Positions 24,681 through 36,920 of a stretch of DNA of 64,000 nt are shown in pieces. How positions within the stretch are numbered: position 1 is the first letter of the stretch; every line of letters starts with the position of its first letter. The translations under genes and the position numbers were made by a program. Source of the stretch: Coptis chinensis (lineage: Eukaryota; Streptophyta; Magnoliopsida; Ranunculales; Ranunculaceae); the NCBI GenBank assembly GCA_015680905.1, contig CM027383.1, positions 85,655,001 through 85,719,000 on the forward strand. The letters are read 5' to 3'. The notes under the pieces are model-generated. The model was given only the letters and a program-made list of their open reading frames with translations, made no database searches and was not told the DNA's origin.

Positions 24681-26981
24681 TTGATTGTAGGAGTCACAGA
24701 CTGTTATGTCTTCCCATTAGTTTTAGTTGATTGCTACTAAGATAAACTTATGAATTATTCCTACTATCCTTGTTCTACAGGAGAGGTAAATAAAATGCCT
24801 AGAAATCTATGACGGTGAGGCGTTAAAGTTCCCGAAAAATCTATGAAGTCTGTTCAAGGGCACGTAACAATGAAGACTTTTGGTTTCATATTGCCATCCA
24901 ACAGCACTGGTAATTATATATGGTCATTAGTCATTATATATGCCATGGCGGGTTCTTTGACTGTAACCGTCAATCAAGCGGCTATGTAAGCCTTTACTTG
25001 AGGAGGTGCTCTAGGGCATAGTCTCAACCTGAGTTATGCGCCATCATCTATGATTATTACCCTCACTTTCTTTAATTGTGCAATTAAATTAAAAGCATAG
25101 ACAGGGAATGGCCGTACGCTATAGAGAAAAATTTCTCATAAAGAAGAATATAAAAACTTGGATTTCTTAAGTGAAAACTTAGAAATACCCCTCCGTAATA
25201 TGTGATGGAATGAAGCAAGCAAAGTTGTTTTGAGTAATAATGGCTACAAAATAGTTTGAATACATTTTCTAGGAGGTATAGTATTCGATCGCCAATTCTA
25301 CAATTCTATGAACAAGATTGTCATAATCGAATACTCGACTTCTGGAACCTCAGGCCTATTCAATACCAGTATCCCTTCTGAATCACCAGACTAACACATA
25401 AATATTTTGGATAGTGCAAAAGTTATATGATCTGTATTTAAAAATAGCCTATATTTAATGTATGTCGACAGGAGTATAGTATTCTTAATCACGTCTTTTG
25501 TCTTAGGCAACTTGTTATTTTGTCCTGTAGTGCTAAAAAAATCTCTATCCCTATCTTATAATATATATCTAAGTATCTAACCATTATATAGTTTTTTATA
25601 TTGCATCAGTCGTAAATCCACCCTCAGCAGTCACCACCATCATCTCTATGACCTTACACTACTATATTTGCAAGTACTGGTTTAGGTAGGAAACACGCTG
25701 AAAGGGGGTGAATATAACTCATCATTTGGGGGTTGTATTCTCAATAAAGTTATGCAACCATAGCATCAATTTGCAACTAAACAATTAAAGTTTAAAGGGC
25801 AAATTTGACAATGAACATTTAAAAAATATGTGATAAAAAAAATAGTAGTGAAAGCATGTAATGAAGGTCTTTCGAGGCATGTTTCTAATGTGTCCAGGTA
25901 GTGGCTCATAGAATAATTACTCCCTTGCGTATACTTACCTTCAATTAAACTACACTTCTTTCCATTGGTACTGATAGGGTATCCACAGTAACTCATGACA
26001 CCCAAATCATGAATTTGTTTATTTTTTGGGGGAAAAAAAATACTAGTTTGTGCTAGGTGGTTCCAAAGAGTGGAGAAACCAAAGGCTTAAACTATGCTCT
26101 CTATAAAAGACTTAAACTATGGCCCCTTTGACGAATCCCATTGAAATTGAGCTCAACGGTTCTATTCCCAGGGGAAAAATCAAACAATAACTTAAAAAAT
26201 AAAAAATGGAAAATGGAAAAAAAAAATGAAACAGGGAGCTTAACTTTAAAAACGACATCTAATCTCTAGCAGTAAGCCAGTAACCGCACCTAAATCTAAT
26301 GACAGTACCATTGAAGCACCATGGTACCAAATTAAAGCCCTACATCAAACAATATATTTCATAGTAAGATACCAATAATAAAAGAAATAACAAAAAACCA
26401 TTTAACGACCAAGCATTCCCATAAGGTGAAATCTATAATTCTGAAACTTTAAAAACAACTATCGATGGGAATGTCTTGAAGAATTAAAACGATTTTGATA
26501 AGAATAAAAAGAGCATATTTATCTACAAAAGAGAATGGAACATGCATACCAATTATTGGGCATATTTTTTGGAATAAAGATCTCCGAGAACAGATGACTT
26601 TAGTAGGCAATCCTAACATCAAACAATAAATGAAATAAGGGAAACGCAATCAGTAAAACACAAAACGGAAGAAAATTGATTTAACAACCACTCTTAGTTG
26701 AATTTGAACAATTTTTAGTAAAGGAAAGCTTTAAAAGAAGGCTATGACCTATGTGCCAAGAACTAAAGCCTTAAGAAAACGGATTAAGAGGTGGCTTGAA
26801 CCAATGCATTAGTAGAATCAAAATTGCCACTAATTTTATGAAAGCTGCTAGAGGTAGACTTAAGGAACTGCTATAGCATTCTTTGAATATAGCAACTATT
26901 GATATTAATATACTATTACTTCAAAAGCAAATCTAGCTTTAGAAATTAAAAAATAAATAAACAAATAAATCTACCACTCAC
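24681..26981. other. No recognisable gene
   Basis: AT-rich intergenic or intronic sequence. Scattered open frames up to 79 codons show no family motif. Nothing further is supported. Confidence 0.3.
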
Positions 26982-27620
26982 CTTGGCAGGTTGGTTTCCA
27001 CCACCAAGCTCTGGGACGAAGAAAGCAATAATTGGATCAATAGGAGACCAACTGAAGTCTATAACATTTTGCACCTTCAAAGACTTCTTGTCAATAAGAG
27101 TGAAAGTCTCTGTTTCATACACAGATATCACATTTTTCCCCATTCTAGCAAAATACTTGTCGTTGTTTCCACCAGCCCATCTGAAAAATAATAACAATAG
27201 TCTAATTACTAATTACAATGGCACCATTACAGACACTCACTGGGACAATTTAAGCTATAATAAAATATATAAAAGCTATGGGTGAATTTGTATTCAGCTT
27301 CAAAACATATGACACTTGAGACACAATTACCGCATGACAGGCCATGAAACCCCAGACTGGCCTCCAGTCACAATATCATTAGCACTTCCTTCAAACTTCC
27401 TCATCACTTTTCCAGTTCTCACGTCAAAAATGTTCAACACGAACCTCTACATCAAGAAAGATATCAAATGAGAAATAACTCGATATGCCGATCAATATAG
27501 GACGGAATGAAAGTGGCGTATACTCACATGTGAATCGCAAGAATTGCTTGGTTCGTGACTCCTATATGTGACCAAGAATTTCTCTCCAGGAGAGAAATCA
27601 ATGAGCTTAACATGTATTAT
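26982..27620 (-). pseudogene. Fragment of translation initiation factor eIF3 subunit B
   Basis: Three consecutive exons on -: about 27620-27528, 27444-27331 and 27180-26982. They have GT-AG borders (GTGAGT, GTAATT and GTGAGT donors) and compatible phases (2, 2, 0). They read as part of the eIF3b beta-propeller region: KLIDFSPGEKFLVTY, NIFDVRTGKVMRKFEG, SGVSWPVMR, then KYFARMGKNVISVYETETF and FVPELGGGNQPAK. eIF3b is a scaffold of the eIF3 complex on the 40S ribosome. No exons before or after this stretch were found, so it is a captured or truncated piece rather than a gene. An 84-bp gap and a 150-bp gap serve as the introns. Confidence 0.8.
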
Positions 27621-27674
27621 TCCCATCAGAATTGATGTGAGCAAAAGAAAACCAAAGAATTAAAGAAGGTGTGG

Positions 27675-28244
27675 CTAGAAAATAGTTTCGGGATCTCATT
27701 GAATGTGATCTCTCGAGGGAAAAACATAATTTTCAGTTTGTATTAGCTATACCCCGCCATTTTTTATTGCACTATCATATTGTTATTAGAGTACTACAAA
27801 TTTTGGATTTACGTGAATCACATTTATTTTTGCTTAGATGTATAGAGTGATCATTCTTAGCTTTGTTTGGCAGTTTTGGATCGATAATTTGGTGGGGGAT
27901 AGCAATTTTTTCTAACCTGAGGATGGGGATAACGCATGAGACGTTTAAAGGTAGTTGCACCACCCCAAACAACAGCACCCTACCTGAGAACTGTGGCCAA
28001 GTATGTCCCACGACGGGACCACTGTACCAAATTATTGGTCCAAAACTTCCAAACAAAGCTAAGAATGATCACTCTATACATCTAAGCAAAAATAAATGTG
28101 ATTCACGTAAATCCAAAATTTGTAATACTCTAATAACAGTATGATAGTGCAATAAAAAATGGCGGGGTATAGCTAATACTAACTGAAAATTATGTTTTTC
28201 CCTCAAGAGATCACATTCAATGAGATCCCGAAACTATTTTCTAG
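27675..28244. mobile_element. Fold-back MITE with ~200-bp terminal inverted repeats
   Basis: A 570-bp element beginning CTAGAAAATAGTTTCGGGAT and ending with its reverse complement. Arms of about 200 bp pair nearly perfectly (a few substitutions) around a non-palindromic centre at about 27890-28030. Mirror-image open frames on the two strands are a side effect of the symmetry. No clear target duplication is visible. Confidence 0.85.
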
Positions 28245-29080
28245 CGTCTAACATCAAAGGGTGATCATTGTGAATCAGTAGGATTAAAAATATTTAAATA
28301 CAGCTAACCATATCCTTAATCATAAAAAATTAATGGAGGAAGAGAAGATGTACTTTTGCATCCAAGTAAAGGGGTAACACCTGTAGCTTTGTTTCTCATA
28401 ATCTAGAACAGTATGGATTTTATTTGATCTGATTATAATATGGATTTAGGTGTAAAGGTTGGTGATTTTGCTGTCACCCTCGATTACCAATTGCGAATAT
28501 CATCTAGATATAAGCTTGAGCTAGTCACACATAAATACTATTGAAAAACTATCTTAAATTATCTAAGTTAAAAAACAACTAATATTCTTAAACTAAAACT
28601 TTCTTTGCAAAGTTAAGCAGCATTTGATCTTACTGCATGATTGTGAATAAGCAAACCTGGTGATGCTCCAATAAAACAACTAAACCCGACGGAGTCATTA
28701 TTTTTTCTATTTGTTTGACCATAACTTTAGTAATATTTATGGGAAGTCCTAGTGAGGTGTTAAGCAAGCAACATAAAGGTGGGCATGAATGAAAACAGGT
28801 TGAGGCAACTACACTCTGAGATTAGGTAGTACTGACCCACATTGGAAAACTTAAATCCATATGAAGTGCAATTTGAAAAACAGAAGACTGGGTTAACATT
28901 ATCTTAATCGAAACGTGTAACGCCAAATAGTTACATATAATTAAACAATGAACGCGTCCACATTTGTGAGGCAGGGACATACAGACTCAATACTATATAA
29001 AAATATCACATACATATTTGGAAGTTTGAGGTGAAAAATGGAATGAACCCAAATGATTAAGAATTTGATCAAAATAATAC
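28245..29080. other. No recognisable gene
   Basis: AT-rich sequence between the MITE and the La-like exon; on - it would act as the spacer between two captured fragments. No motif is seen. Confidence 0.3.
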
Positions 29081-29340
29081 CTTGACGGTTCCAAACCTTT
29101 GAAAGAGGGCCTTAAGATCCTCACGCATAACCACATCCTTATCGTCTTTATCAATCACTATTGATGTTTTTTCTCCAGCAGATGTTTTCTCTTCACTTTC
29201 TTGACAGCTATCTGCATGAGACTTTTCATCATTCTAAAGAACAGCATCTTCTGTAATTTTGACATCACTCTCTTCAGACGTTTTATCATCCTTTTTAACC
29301 TCATCCATAGAGTTAACTTCGTCATCTTGAACAATTTCTT
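29081..29340 (-). pseudogene. La-like protein exon fragment (start of second RRM)
   Basis: On - an acidic, Lys/Ser-rich stretch (with EVKKDDKTSEESDVKI) leads into DKDVVMREDLKALFQRFGT, then VK and a GT donor at 29080. This is the pattern at the start of the C-terminal RRM of plant La proteins, which bind the 3' oligo-U of RNA polymerase III transcripts. One in-frame stop (29236-29234) interrupts it. The rest of the RRM is absent. It lies in the same orientation as the eIF3b piece but belongs to an unrelated gene, which points to exon capture by a transposon. The RRM family is fairly clear; the La assignment is moderate. Confidence 0.5.
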
Positions 29341-29411
29341 AGTTTAATTTTGGAAGAAGAATAAGAGAGAGGGTAGTTGCTACCGAGATAGTTGCTAAGT
29401 TGTGAGCTTCG

Positions 29412-29592
29412 GACGGAACATTTTATTCCGTCTCGTGTGTTTTTTTATATTTTTTCATTTTTTTCTTTGGATGGAATGTTTCATTCCGTCTAACATGTTT
29501 TTTTGGTTTTTTTTCTTCTTTCAGACGGATTGTTTCATTCCGTCCGGCCGTTTTTTCGATTTTTACATTCAGACGGAATCAAACATTCCATC
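29412..29592. repeat. Four spaced 21-bp palindromes
   Basis: Palindromes at 29412-29432, 29470-29490, 29524-29544 and 29572-29592 follow the consensus GACGGAATGTTTCATTCCGTC, separated by T-rich spacers of 27-37 bp. The last is in near-inverted form. No gene covers them convincingly. Confidence 0.85.
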
Positions 29593-30138
29593 CGAGATTC
29601 AAAGTCACCTCTGTATTGGGCACCCTCACCTTACTTTTCACCAAAACGGTAGCAAAAATGGGAAATTGAGCCTACGTGGAGGCGAAAAATACTGACTTGC
29701 ATTGGGAATGCTCTAAGGAAATATACAACATCCGACCTATTTGATGAGCCAATTTGTAGCGTTCATTATTACAATTACTTCATTTTGTATTTTTTTCACT
29801 TTTAGATGTATGTTGTAATATTAAAATAAGTTTTATACTTTTTTAGCATGGCAAAAATTCATAATTTTCTACTTTAAAATAGGCGCGCGACAATTTTTTT
29901 TTTTTTTTCTCTTTTACATATAGACCCCTTTTTAAGATCTCGCTTAGGGCCCCTTGGAACTCAGGGCTGCCCTAGTAGCTAGCACAACAATCAAGAGTAA
30001 AGTACCTCTCCACATGGTGGTGAACGACATGATGGAGAATTTTTTTTTTAAGTGGATGCTCTATGTTTTGAAAATACCTTTTAAACGTCATGTGACCTCA
30101 TTCTTTTAATTTTTATGATTATACTCATTCTTTTTCTT
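29593..30138. other. No recognisable gene
   Basis: Ends of degenerate repeats (TTGCATTGGGAATGCTCTAA near 29698; TTAGGGCCCCTTGGAACTC near 29945) and T-rich sequence. These phrases resemble termini of dispersed plant repeats, but no complete element could be bounded. Confidence 0.3.
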
Positions 30139-31080
30139 GCTGCAATCATAGTATAAAATATCAAGATATGGCAAAATATCAACCTCTGATTTATGGATAT
30201 GTATCGAAAATATATCCCCCTATGTGGGGATATATTACATTAGGGCATCTGCAAATATCGTTGATATATCGAGATATATCGACAAATATCTCCAAATATC
30301 AACAGACTATGTGTGGGTATTTCTGACTGCAAATATCGTAGATATATCGTGATATATTGACAAATAACCACATATATCGCGCAAATATCCACAAATCATC
30401 TATATTTTTTTTGAATGTGGTAATTACTTTTAATATGAACTATCTAATGCTCAAAAATATTAATTAACTTATTTGCACATATTTAGAATGGTTATATGTC
30501 ATTATAAAATCATATTCTAAGTTTCAAATACAAATTCAAATATTTAAAAAGTCACACAAATTATTATACTGATTGTAACGCCTTAGGATTAAAAGATTAA
30601 AGAAAGATTATAGGGCGTTAATAGGACTACGTTTAATTTTAATTAATTAAAATAAATCAACAATAAATTATCATTTTTTTTTATAAAATCCGGCAGAGTC
30701 TCCTCTGTAATTTCGATATTTAAAACACATAAATCCTGTCATAACCTGAAAATCAGAACTATATATACAATTCTCATTTATCTACCTTTCCAAGATATGC
30801 ATATATATACTCCACTACTCCACTTTAACAAGAAAATAAATATTACATATATACAAGTAACATATCCACTTCCAAGATATTCAACAAACACATAAATAAC
30901 ATTACATACATATCTACTTCCACAACAAAATACATGAAATAAAATAAAGGAAAGTTACACTACATGAAATAAAATATTTGATTTTATACAAAATGAAATT
31001 ACAGTACATGAGATACAATAAAACATCCCACGAGCCCTCCTCGCAGAACCTCTAGTACTTATCTCTAAATAGTTGTCGAG

Positions 31081-31395
31081 CTATCTCGAACTCGTAGTCA
31101 TCCTCGTTTGAGTCTTCTCCAGGAAGGTGTGCATACATGGCAGCTCTATAATGTTTTTTTTTTTTCCAGTTATTTTCTCAATCCCAGACTCAACTATTTG
31201 TCGGAACATGTCTCGAATTTCCTTTCCACATTTCGAGCATTTCTCAACATTTTTGCTCCCTCCGCCAAGATGTAGTTTAAGCCTTGTAATGCCACCTCCA
31301 GCTAAAATCTTATCACAGTATTTGCAATGTGTCCCATTTTTATTTCCAGGGATACGGATAGCGTGGTCCCACCCGATATCGAATCCCTTTGACAT
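31081..31395 (-). CDS. BED-type zinc finger protein of hAT element
   Basis: Encodes 104 residues from the Met at 31395: DIGWDHAIRIPGNKNGTHCK, then YCDKILAGGGITRLKLHLGG. The C-x2-C followed by H...H/C spacing is that of a BED finger, the DNA-binding N-terminus of hAT transposases. After the finger come a Cys-rich ECSKCGKE-like part and a basic stretch, then a stop. The catalytic core is missing, so only the N-terminal exon remains, or the rest was lost. Confidence 0.65.
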   Translation of the reverse strand: MSKGFDIGWDHAIRIPGNKNGTHCKYCDKILAGGGITRLKLHLGGGSKNVEKCSKCGKEIRDMFRQIVESGIEKITGKKKNIIELPCMHTFLEKTQTRMTTSSR

Positions 31396-34300
31396 TTCTA
31401 ACCTCGTTTAACACAAATGAGAATAATTTAATATATACATCGAAAAAATAATTAAATTTGATGATTCCTATTTAAAAATACATTGATCAAGTACATAACC
31501 ATCTTGACGAATGCCAAAACAGTTAAATAACATTTACACTTAAAGAAACCAACAACTTAGATCATCTCAAAACGAATAAAGATAAGCTCCAAATAGTGCC
31601 ACTAAAAAATAAATGAATTTCCAACCCTAATGATGCACAATGAACCTATTACTCAAAATTACTCAAAAATGAATTCTACTCTATCTTTTGGTCACCAAAA
31701 ACTATCTTTTGAACCATGTCGTTCCAAATGAAAACCACTATCTAAAACTAGGTTATAAACAACGTACAAAACGTCTAAGAATGATTGAAAAATCTCTTAG
31801 TTCATTTCTAGAAATATCTCTCAAATTAGGTTCATGTACATAAAAATATAACACGGTAGGTTTTCTAGCTCCCAATATAATAATTTTTCCTCCAATCATC
31901 CAAATGACACTTCACTTGATTATTTGAAAACTATGATATATACACTTACTTTTTCATATACAACCCGATGTCCCAATCTCAGCCTAACTAGAAGTAACTA
32001 TAGCGCGAACTTGGTAACAATCCAAATTTTCAGCAAACGAAAATTCTGACGGACTATCTTTGGGATAGCGCAAATCTTTCCACAGATATCCAAAAGCATC
32101 GAGGTTTTTTGTGTTAAAATGCTAACACATAGAACTTACTTCTTTATGTTTTACAAAAAAACTCGATCTCATTCCAAATAATCGAAAACTTGGCTTGAAC
32201 ACAGTGCGCAGAAACTGATTTTTGATGCACTATTTTTCTGTCAACCCAACTTCATGGTGCCATATCTATCTCCACAGGCCTCAGAACGCATTGAGGCCAA
32301 TTGGGTTAGAAAGTAGACTCACGGGTCTTACTTTTTAATGTTTTACCAAAAACCTATCTCTTCTTCTAGCTATATCAAAACTGAGGTCTAACATTGTGCA
32401 GAAACTGTTTTTCTGCCTAGCAAAATTTTCTGCCGCGCAGTATTTAGAAGTGCATATCTTTTTCCACCCACATCCAAATTGAACGAGGCTTGCTGCGTTG
32501 GATAGACGACTCACTAAACTATCATCCAGAATTAGATTCAATCAGAAAGACCAAGATTCTACTTTGATATGAAGTTTCAAATATCATTGCAAAACTGAAA
32601 ACTGTTTTAATACGATCCACACTAAACTTAAAGTTGCGTATCAAAGATAAACTATTCGAAACTAACTTTTCATGCATCCCCATCTCACCATCCGACATCA
32701 AGTACCAACTACCTAATGACAACGCATATAGTTCACACAATAGACACAACCTTAGAAACAAGGTATCCACACCAAGAAAAATGCTAGTAAAACAAATATG
32801 GTAGAGCAAAGGATCCATATCATGGATTAACAAATTTAAATAATTATATCATAAGACAGTTGCCATGTGATTCACTTAAACATAAACATCATAGACAACT
32901 GTCATGCAAAAATTTAAAAAGGAAACGCAAAAGACCGAGCGAGAGAGGATTGTCTAGATACAAATTTATATAAGTGGTAACAGTGAGTTTCTCATAGAAA
33001 ATTTAGAGGTATACCCTGTATTAGACAACAAATATTTGCTTAATTTCCCACCCAAATAGAAATAAGCCAAATGGAACTAAGGAGTGAACTTCATTGCAAA
33101 GTACTGACCACAAGCCGAAACACAAGACAACAGAAACCAAACTTCCTCTAAGTTGTTGTAACAAGGAACATTTTCAATAAATTAACAGAGCGAAAACAAA
33201 GCTCGATTGAAAATTTGAAATGCACACATTTTAAAGTTGTGTAACAAGGGGCTGCATCCATGAAATTAGCATAGAACAAAATGAACTTTTACAATGGTTC
33301 GAAGTATTCCTCTCTTTTAGTATATTATCTTTCTTATAATTTCTCTAACCACCAATTTCCTTGTATACACAATCCCATTTCTTTTTCAATTTAGTCTTCA
33401 AAAGTCCCAAGTTTTCAGTTTACTCTTAAGTTTTGACTAGTTCAAACTTTCCTTTGACAACACCCAATGCACGTGTGTGAGAAACCACATTTATGCTACT
33501 CAACAATAACTAAGCTAAAGCTTACACAACCTCTTTGCAAGATTCCTACACCAACAAAACCCAATACACATCATCAATATATAGTTGCTGAGCTATCCCA
33601 TCTTCTTTCATTCATCTTATATTTGTTGTAAATAATGAATTCTGAAAAACTAATATTTAACTCTGCGAGTAGGTAGAAAACTTCAAAAAAGAAATAAACT
33701 AGCGTGTGTCTTGTGCCTAAGTCCTATTTCCTAAACTATGGATGGTTCGTGCATTTTATAAAAGTAGTAACTCCATCCAAAAACTCATCGCTTTCTAATG
33801 GTGCCTTCATCCATTTAATGTTTGGTGGTGACAAATTAAACCCATCCTTATTAGATTTAAAACCTTATCAAACTTAAACACAACATAACATATGTATGTG
33901 TGTACGTACGAAATCATCTAATTAAAATTGAACTCCAAACAAAGTAGAAAATCTCAATAAGAGCCACTAAGAGAAAATAGAAAAATCACTTGATTGAATT
34001 TTTCTATCTTCCAACCTCGAGATCGAGAATCGAAGCCAACTCCACTACTGCAAATCAAAATAGTTATTCCCCACACTGGCCGAATACGTTTGTGTTAGGA
34101 AAATTCACTACTGTCCAATCCCAACAAAAGTCATGATAAAATACGTAGCTAGTGGAATTTGCAAAGCCACGCACAACGAGATTGTCTATTAAATTAGAGT
34201 TTTTGCTGTGATTGCTCACCTGCAAGATAAATTGGTGTCTCTCTGAGATGAAGCTGAAGAAATTTAAGCAACTTTATTTGTTCAAATTTTAGGATTAAAA

Positions 34301-34800
34301 AAGACTCTGAAGCTACATGATCATTGTCCAAAAATCTAAAGAAAAAGTTTAAATTATACCACATCAATTAAGATGTCCATTGAAATAAGAAGAATCAATC
34401 TTGAATACCAAATTTGATAATAACAATCAATCTTATAATATCAATCTTCATATTATTCAAATGCAAATTATATTAAATATTGAATATCGATTAAATTCAA
34501 ATTCTATTCAATCTTCCAATTGGTACTAAGAGATATTAAATAAGAATAATTTTAAAAGAAAAAAGAGAAAACTCACTTGATCGAATTTGGGTTTAAAAGG
34601 TGTGGGAGATTGTAGAAGAAGGAGAAGTGGAGAACACCCTTTTCTAGCCATCAACATTTGTTGGTTTGCAATTATTTTGGCAAGCTGGTGTGGGAGAGGG
34701 TAAAGTAGGAGAACACCTTTTTTTCTAGCCTTCAGAGTTCATTCGTCGGTTTTTTTCTAGCCACTCTCTTTCCAATCACCACCAGCATCACCAATTATAT
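31396..34800. other. Non-coding interior of hAT element
   Basis: No DDE transposase motif. The part around 31980-32560 (with GGACTATCTTTGGGATAGCG and GCATATCTTTTTCCACCCAC) has the look of LTR-retrotransposon LTR or UTR sequence, but no paired LTR or duplication was found. The rest is AT-rich with no supported feature. Confidence 0.3.
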
Positions 34801-34973
34801 CCAAAAATAGCGTGGATTAAAATAAAAACTTGTTTTATCGCGATATATTCATAAATATCGCCGATATTTACACTTATATTTATCCAAATGAATACCGTGA
34901 TATTTATATGTCAATCTCTGATTTCTCGATATTTATAGCGATATATCGTGATATTTTGTACTATGGTTGCAAT

Positions 34974-35886
34974 CGACGATGATTCTCTTCCTTTTTTTAA
35001 GTTACAATCGACAATGATTTTCTTTGGCAATTTATTGTGCATACATATGTTCTTCAACAATTCTTTATGGATAAATTAGTTATTGTCTAACATTATTCTC
35101 TCGGCAATCAAATTCATAGCGTCCATCACATTGAAGTGCTTGAAAACATTTGCGATGAGCAACTTGCAAATGAGACAACTTGTAACTACAATCAATATAC
35201 TCTTTCATACCATAAAACGATCATGATAATCAATATGACAAATTTCAAATACCGAGAACTAATATCATGTAGCTGTTCTTGTAGCTCACAAATAGTTTTT
35301 TCAATATATATAAATTCGAACATGAAAATGTTGTGGGTTGAAACAATATATATATATATATATATATATAACCTATCAAATGAAATTCAAACCTAATTTT
35401 TTTGTAGTTATGAAGCACTCACTATAAAGATTATCTCCACAAAATTTCAGCTTATTTGGAAACCTCTAACTTAGATAAAAATTGTTGTCATCTTTAAAAA
35501 AAAATCTAACGGTCAAGAAATGTCGAGTTTTTGCAATATTTTTTTGCCAATGTTGGATGTTTCCAAATGAGTTGAAATTTTATGGAGACGATATTTATAA
35601 TAATTATATCATATCCACAAAACATTGTGGTTGAATTTATTTTATAGGTGAAGTTTTACCTACGTACTTATTTTAAGTTAACTTAAGTAGCTACTTTTTA
35701 AAGAATGACTATATATACATATATAAGAGGGCCAGTGGTGGGGGTGGTGGGGTGGGGGGAAGATGCAAAATGAAGATAACAAAAAAAAACAAACATGAAG
35801 GGTAGAAGTTGCACTATGGTTGGCGCCTTGGTATTACGCTTCAACTCCGACCTTTGTCTTCTTGTTGTGATCTTCAATGAGGAAAG
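34974..35886. other. Spacer between hAT and CACTA elements
   Basis: AT-rich, with a short TA microsatellite near 35349-35370. The phrase GCAATCGACGATGATT (34970) and the similar ACAATCGACAATGATT (35004) occur close together. No gene is seen. Confidence 0.35.
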
Positions 35887-36376
35887 ATACACTACTACAG
35901 AATGACACATATACCACGGTCAATAAAAACGTTTATACCACGGTTCTTTCAAAAACAGTGGGAAATACTTATATACCACGGCAGAAATTTTTTTGGTCAT
36001 TGGTTTACTAGTATATGCCACAGTTACATGAAAACCGTGGGATAAGTTGGGCCATATACCATGGTTAGTTTTTTTTCCAGCATGAGAGTACTCCACATCC
36101 CCACTACCTTAAACATAAACAGTGGTATATAAATTTTCCACTTTCTACCGTGGTTTATGACTTTATGCCAAATAGTCAAATACGCGAAAAAAAAAACGCG
36201 GTTAATGGATTTAATCCATTGTCTATTAAATTGGGCCTCCAACTCGCAAGCCCAACCCGAAAAGCTTCTCATATTCAATTTTTGAGGAGGGAAAAAAAAC
36301 ACACACTGAAAAAACTCAAAATCATTTCCTCTTCTCTCTCTTGAAAAAACGAGACCACACCTCAAAATCAAAAGCA

Positions 36377-36920
36377 ATGACAGAAACCCAAAAAACCACC
36401 CCAACACGAGGAGGAGGATGAGGACCAACGAGTCCATTATTATTCTCAAACAACGACCAACTCGAACGTGCACGTGCGCGTGCAGCAGCCATTCGTCGCA
36501 AATCCATTCTTGTCGTTTCTCCTCCTCCACTTCAATCTCAACCCGACCCTTTATGTTTCAGTAAAGAGCAAATTACTGAACTTTTCACAAACTGTATTAA
36601 ATTAGCAAGTGAGAATAAGATTAATCAGAAGAATACTTGGGAGTTAAGGTTGATTGATCATATGTGTGAGATTATTAGAATTGATACTCAAGATGATAAT
36701 GACGTAGAAACTAATTTCCAAAAGGTGCGCCCCACTCAAGTTTTTTTCTTTTATTAAATGTTGGGTCTTTTTTTGATTGTTTTGTTTTGTTTTTGTGTGT
36801 AGGCAAGTTGTACATTGGAGGCTGGTGTTAAGATATATGCTTCGAGAGTTGATTCGGTGCATTCGAAAGCGTATAAGGTTCTTGGTGGGATTAATCGGGC
36901 TGGGCGAGATGATATACAAG
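36377..36920 (+). pseudogene. CAPH: Condensin subunit CAP-H, first two exons captured in CACTA
   Basis: Exon 1 (36377-36724) and exon 2 (36803-36920) are separated by a 78-bp GT-AG intron and end at a GTATG donor. They read as the N-terminus of plant CAP-H, the kleisin subunit of condensin I that bridges the SMC heads: LERARARAAAIRRKS, FSKEQITELF, NCIKLASENKINQKNTWEL, ETNFQKASCTLEAGVKIY and KAYKVLGGINRAGRDD. These are conserved family blocks. A TGA at 36419-36421 stops the frame after 14 codons, and nothing after exon 2 continues the protein. This is therefore a transduplicated, non-functional copy. The remaining gene is presumably elsewhere in the genome. Confidence 0.85.

Larger units (their letters stand above)
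30147..34965 (-). mobile_element. hAT element, defective
   Basis: Termini CATAGTATAAAATATC on the left and the reverse complement of CATAGTACAAAATATC on the right differ at one base. The flanks GCTGCAAT (30139-30146) and GTTGCAAT (34966-34973) form an 8-bp target duplication with one mismatch, the hAT size. Sub-terminal regions on both sides are filled with GATATATCG-type motifs. A BED-finger frame lies inside on -, but no DDE/hATC transposase core was found. The 4.8-kb element is therefore defective or carries other inserted DNA. Confidence 0.8.

Noticed and set aside
27775..28144. Two 93-residue open frames on opposite strands with nearly the same protein
   Set aside because: They are mirror images caused by the inverted arms of the fold-back MITE, with no domain.
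29402..29695. 97-residue open frame rich in Phe
   Set aside because: It runs through poly(T) spacers and palindromes and has no protein-like pattern.
31980..32560. A solo LTR inside the hAT element
   Set aside because: The style is LTR-like, but no TG...CA borders or target duplication could be found by eye.
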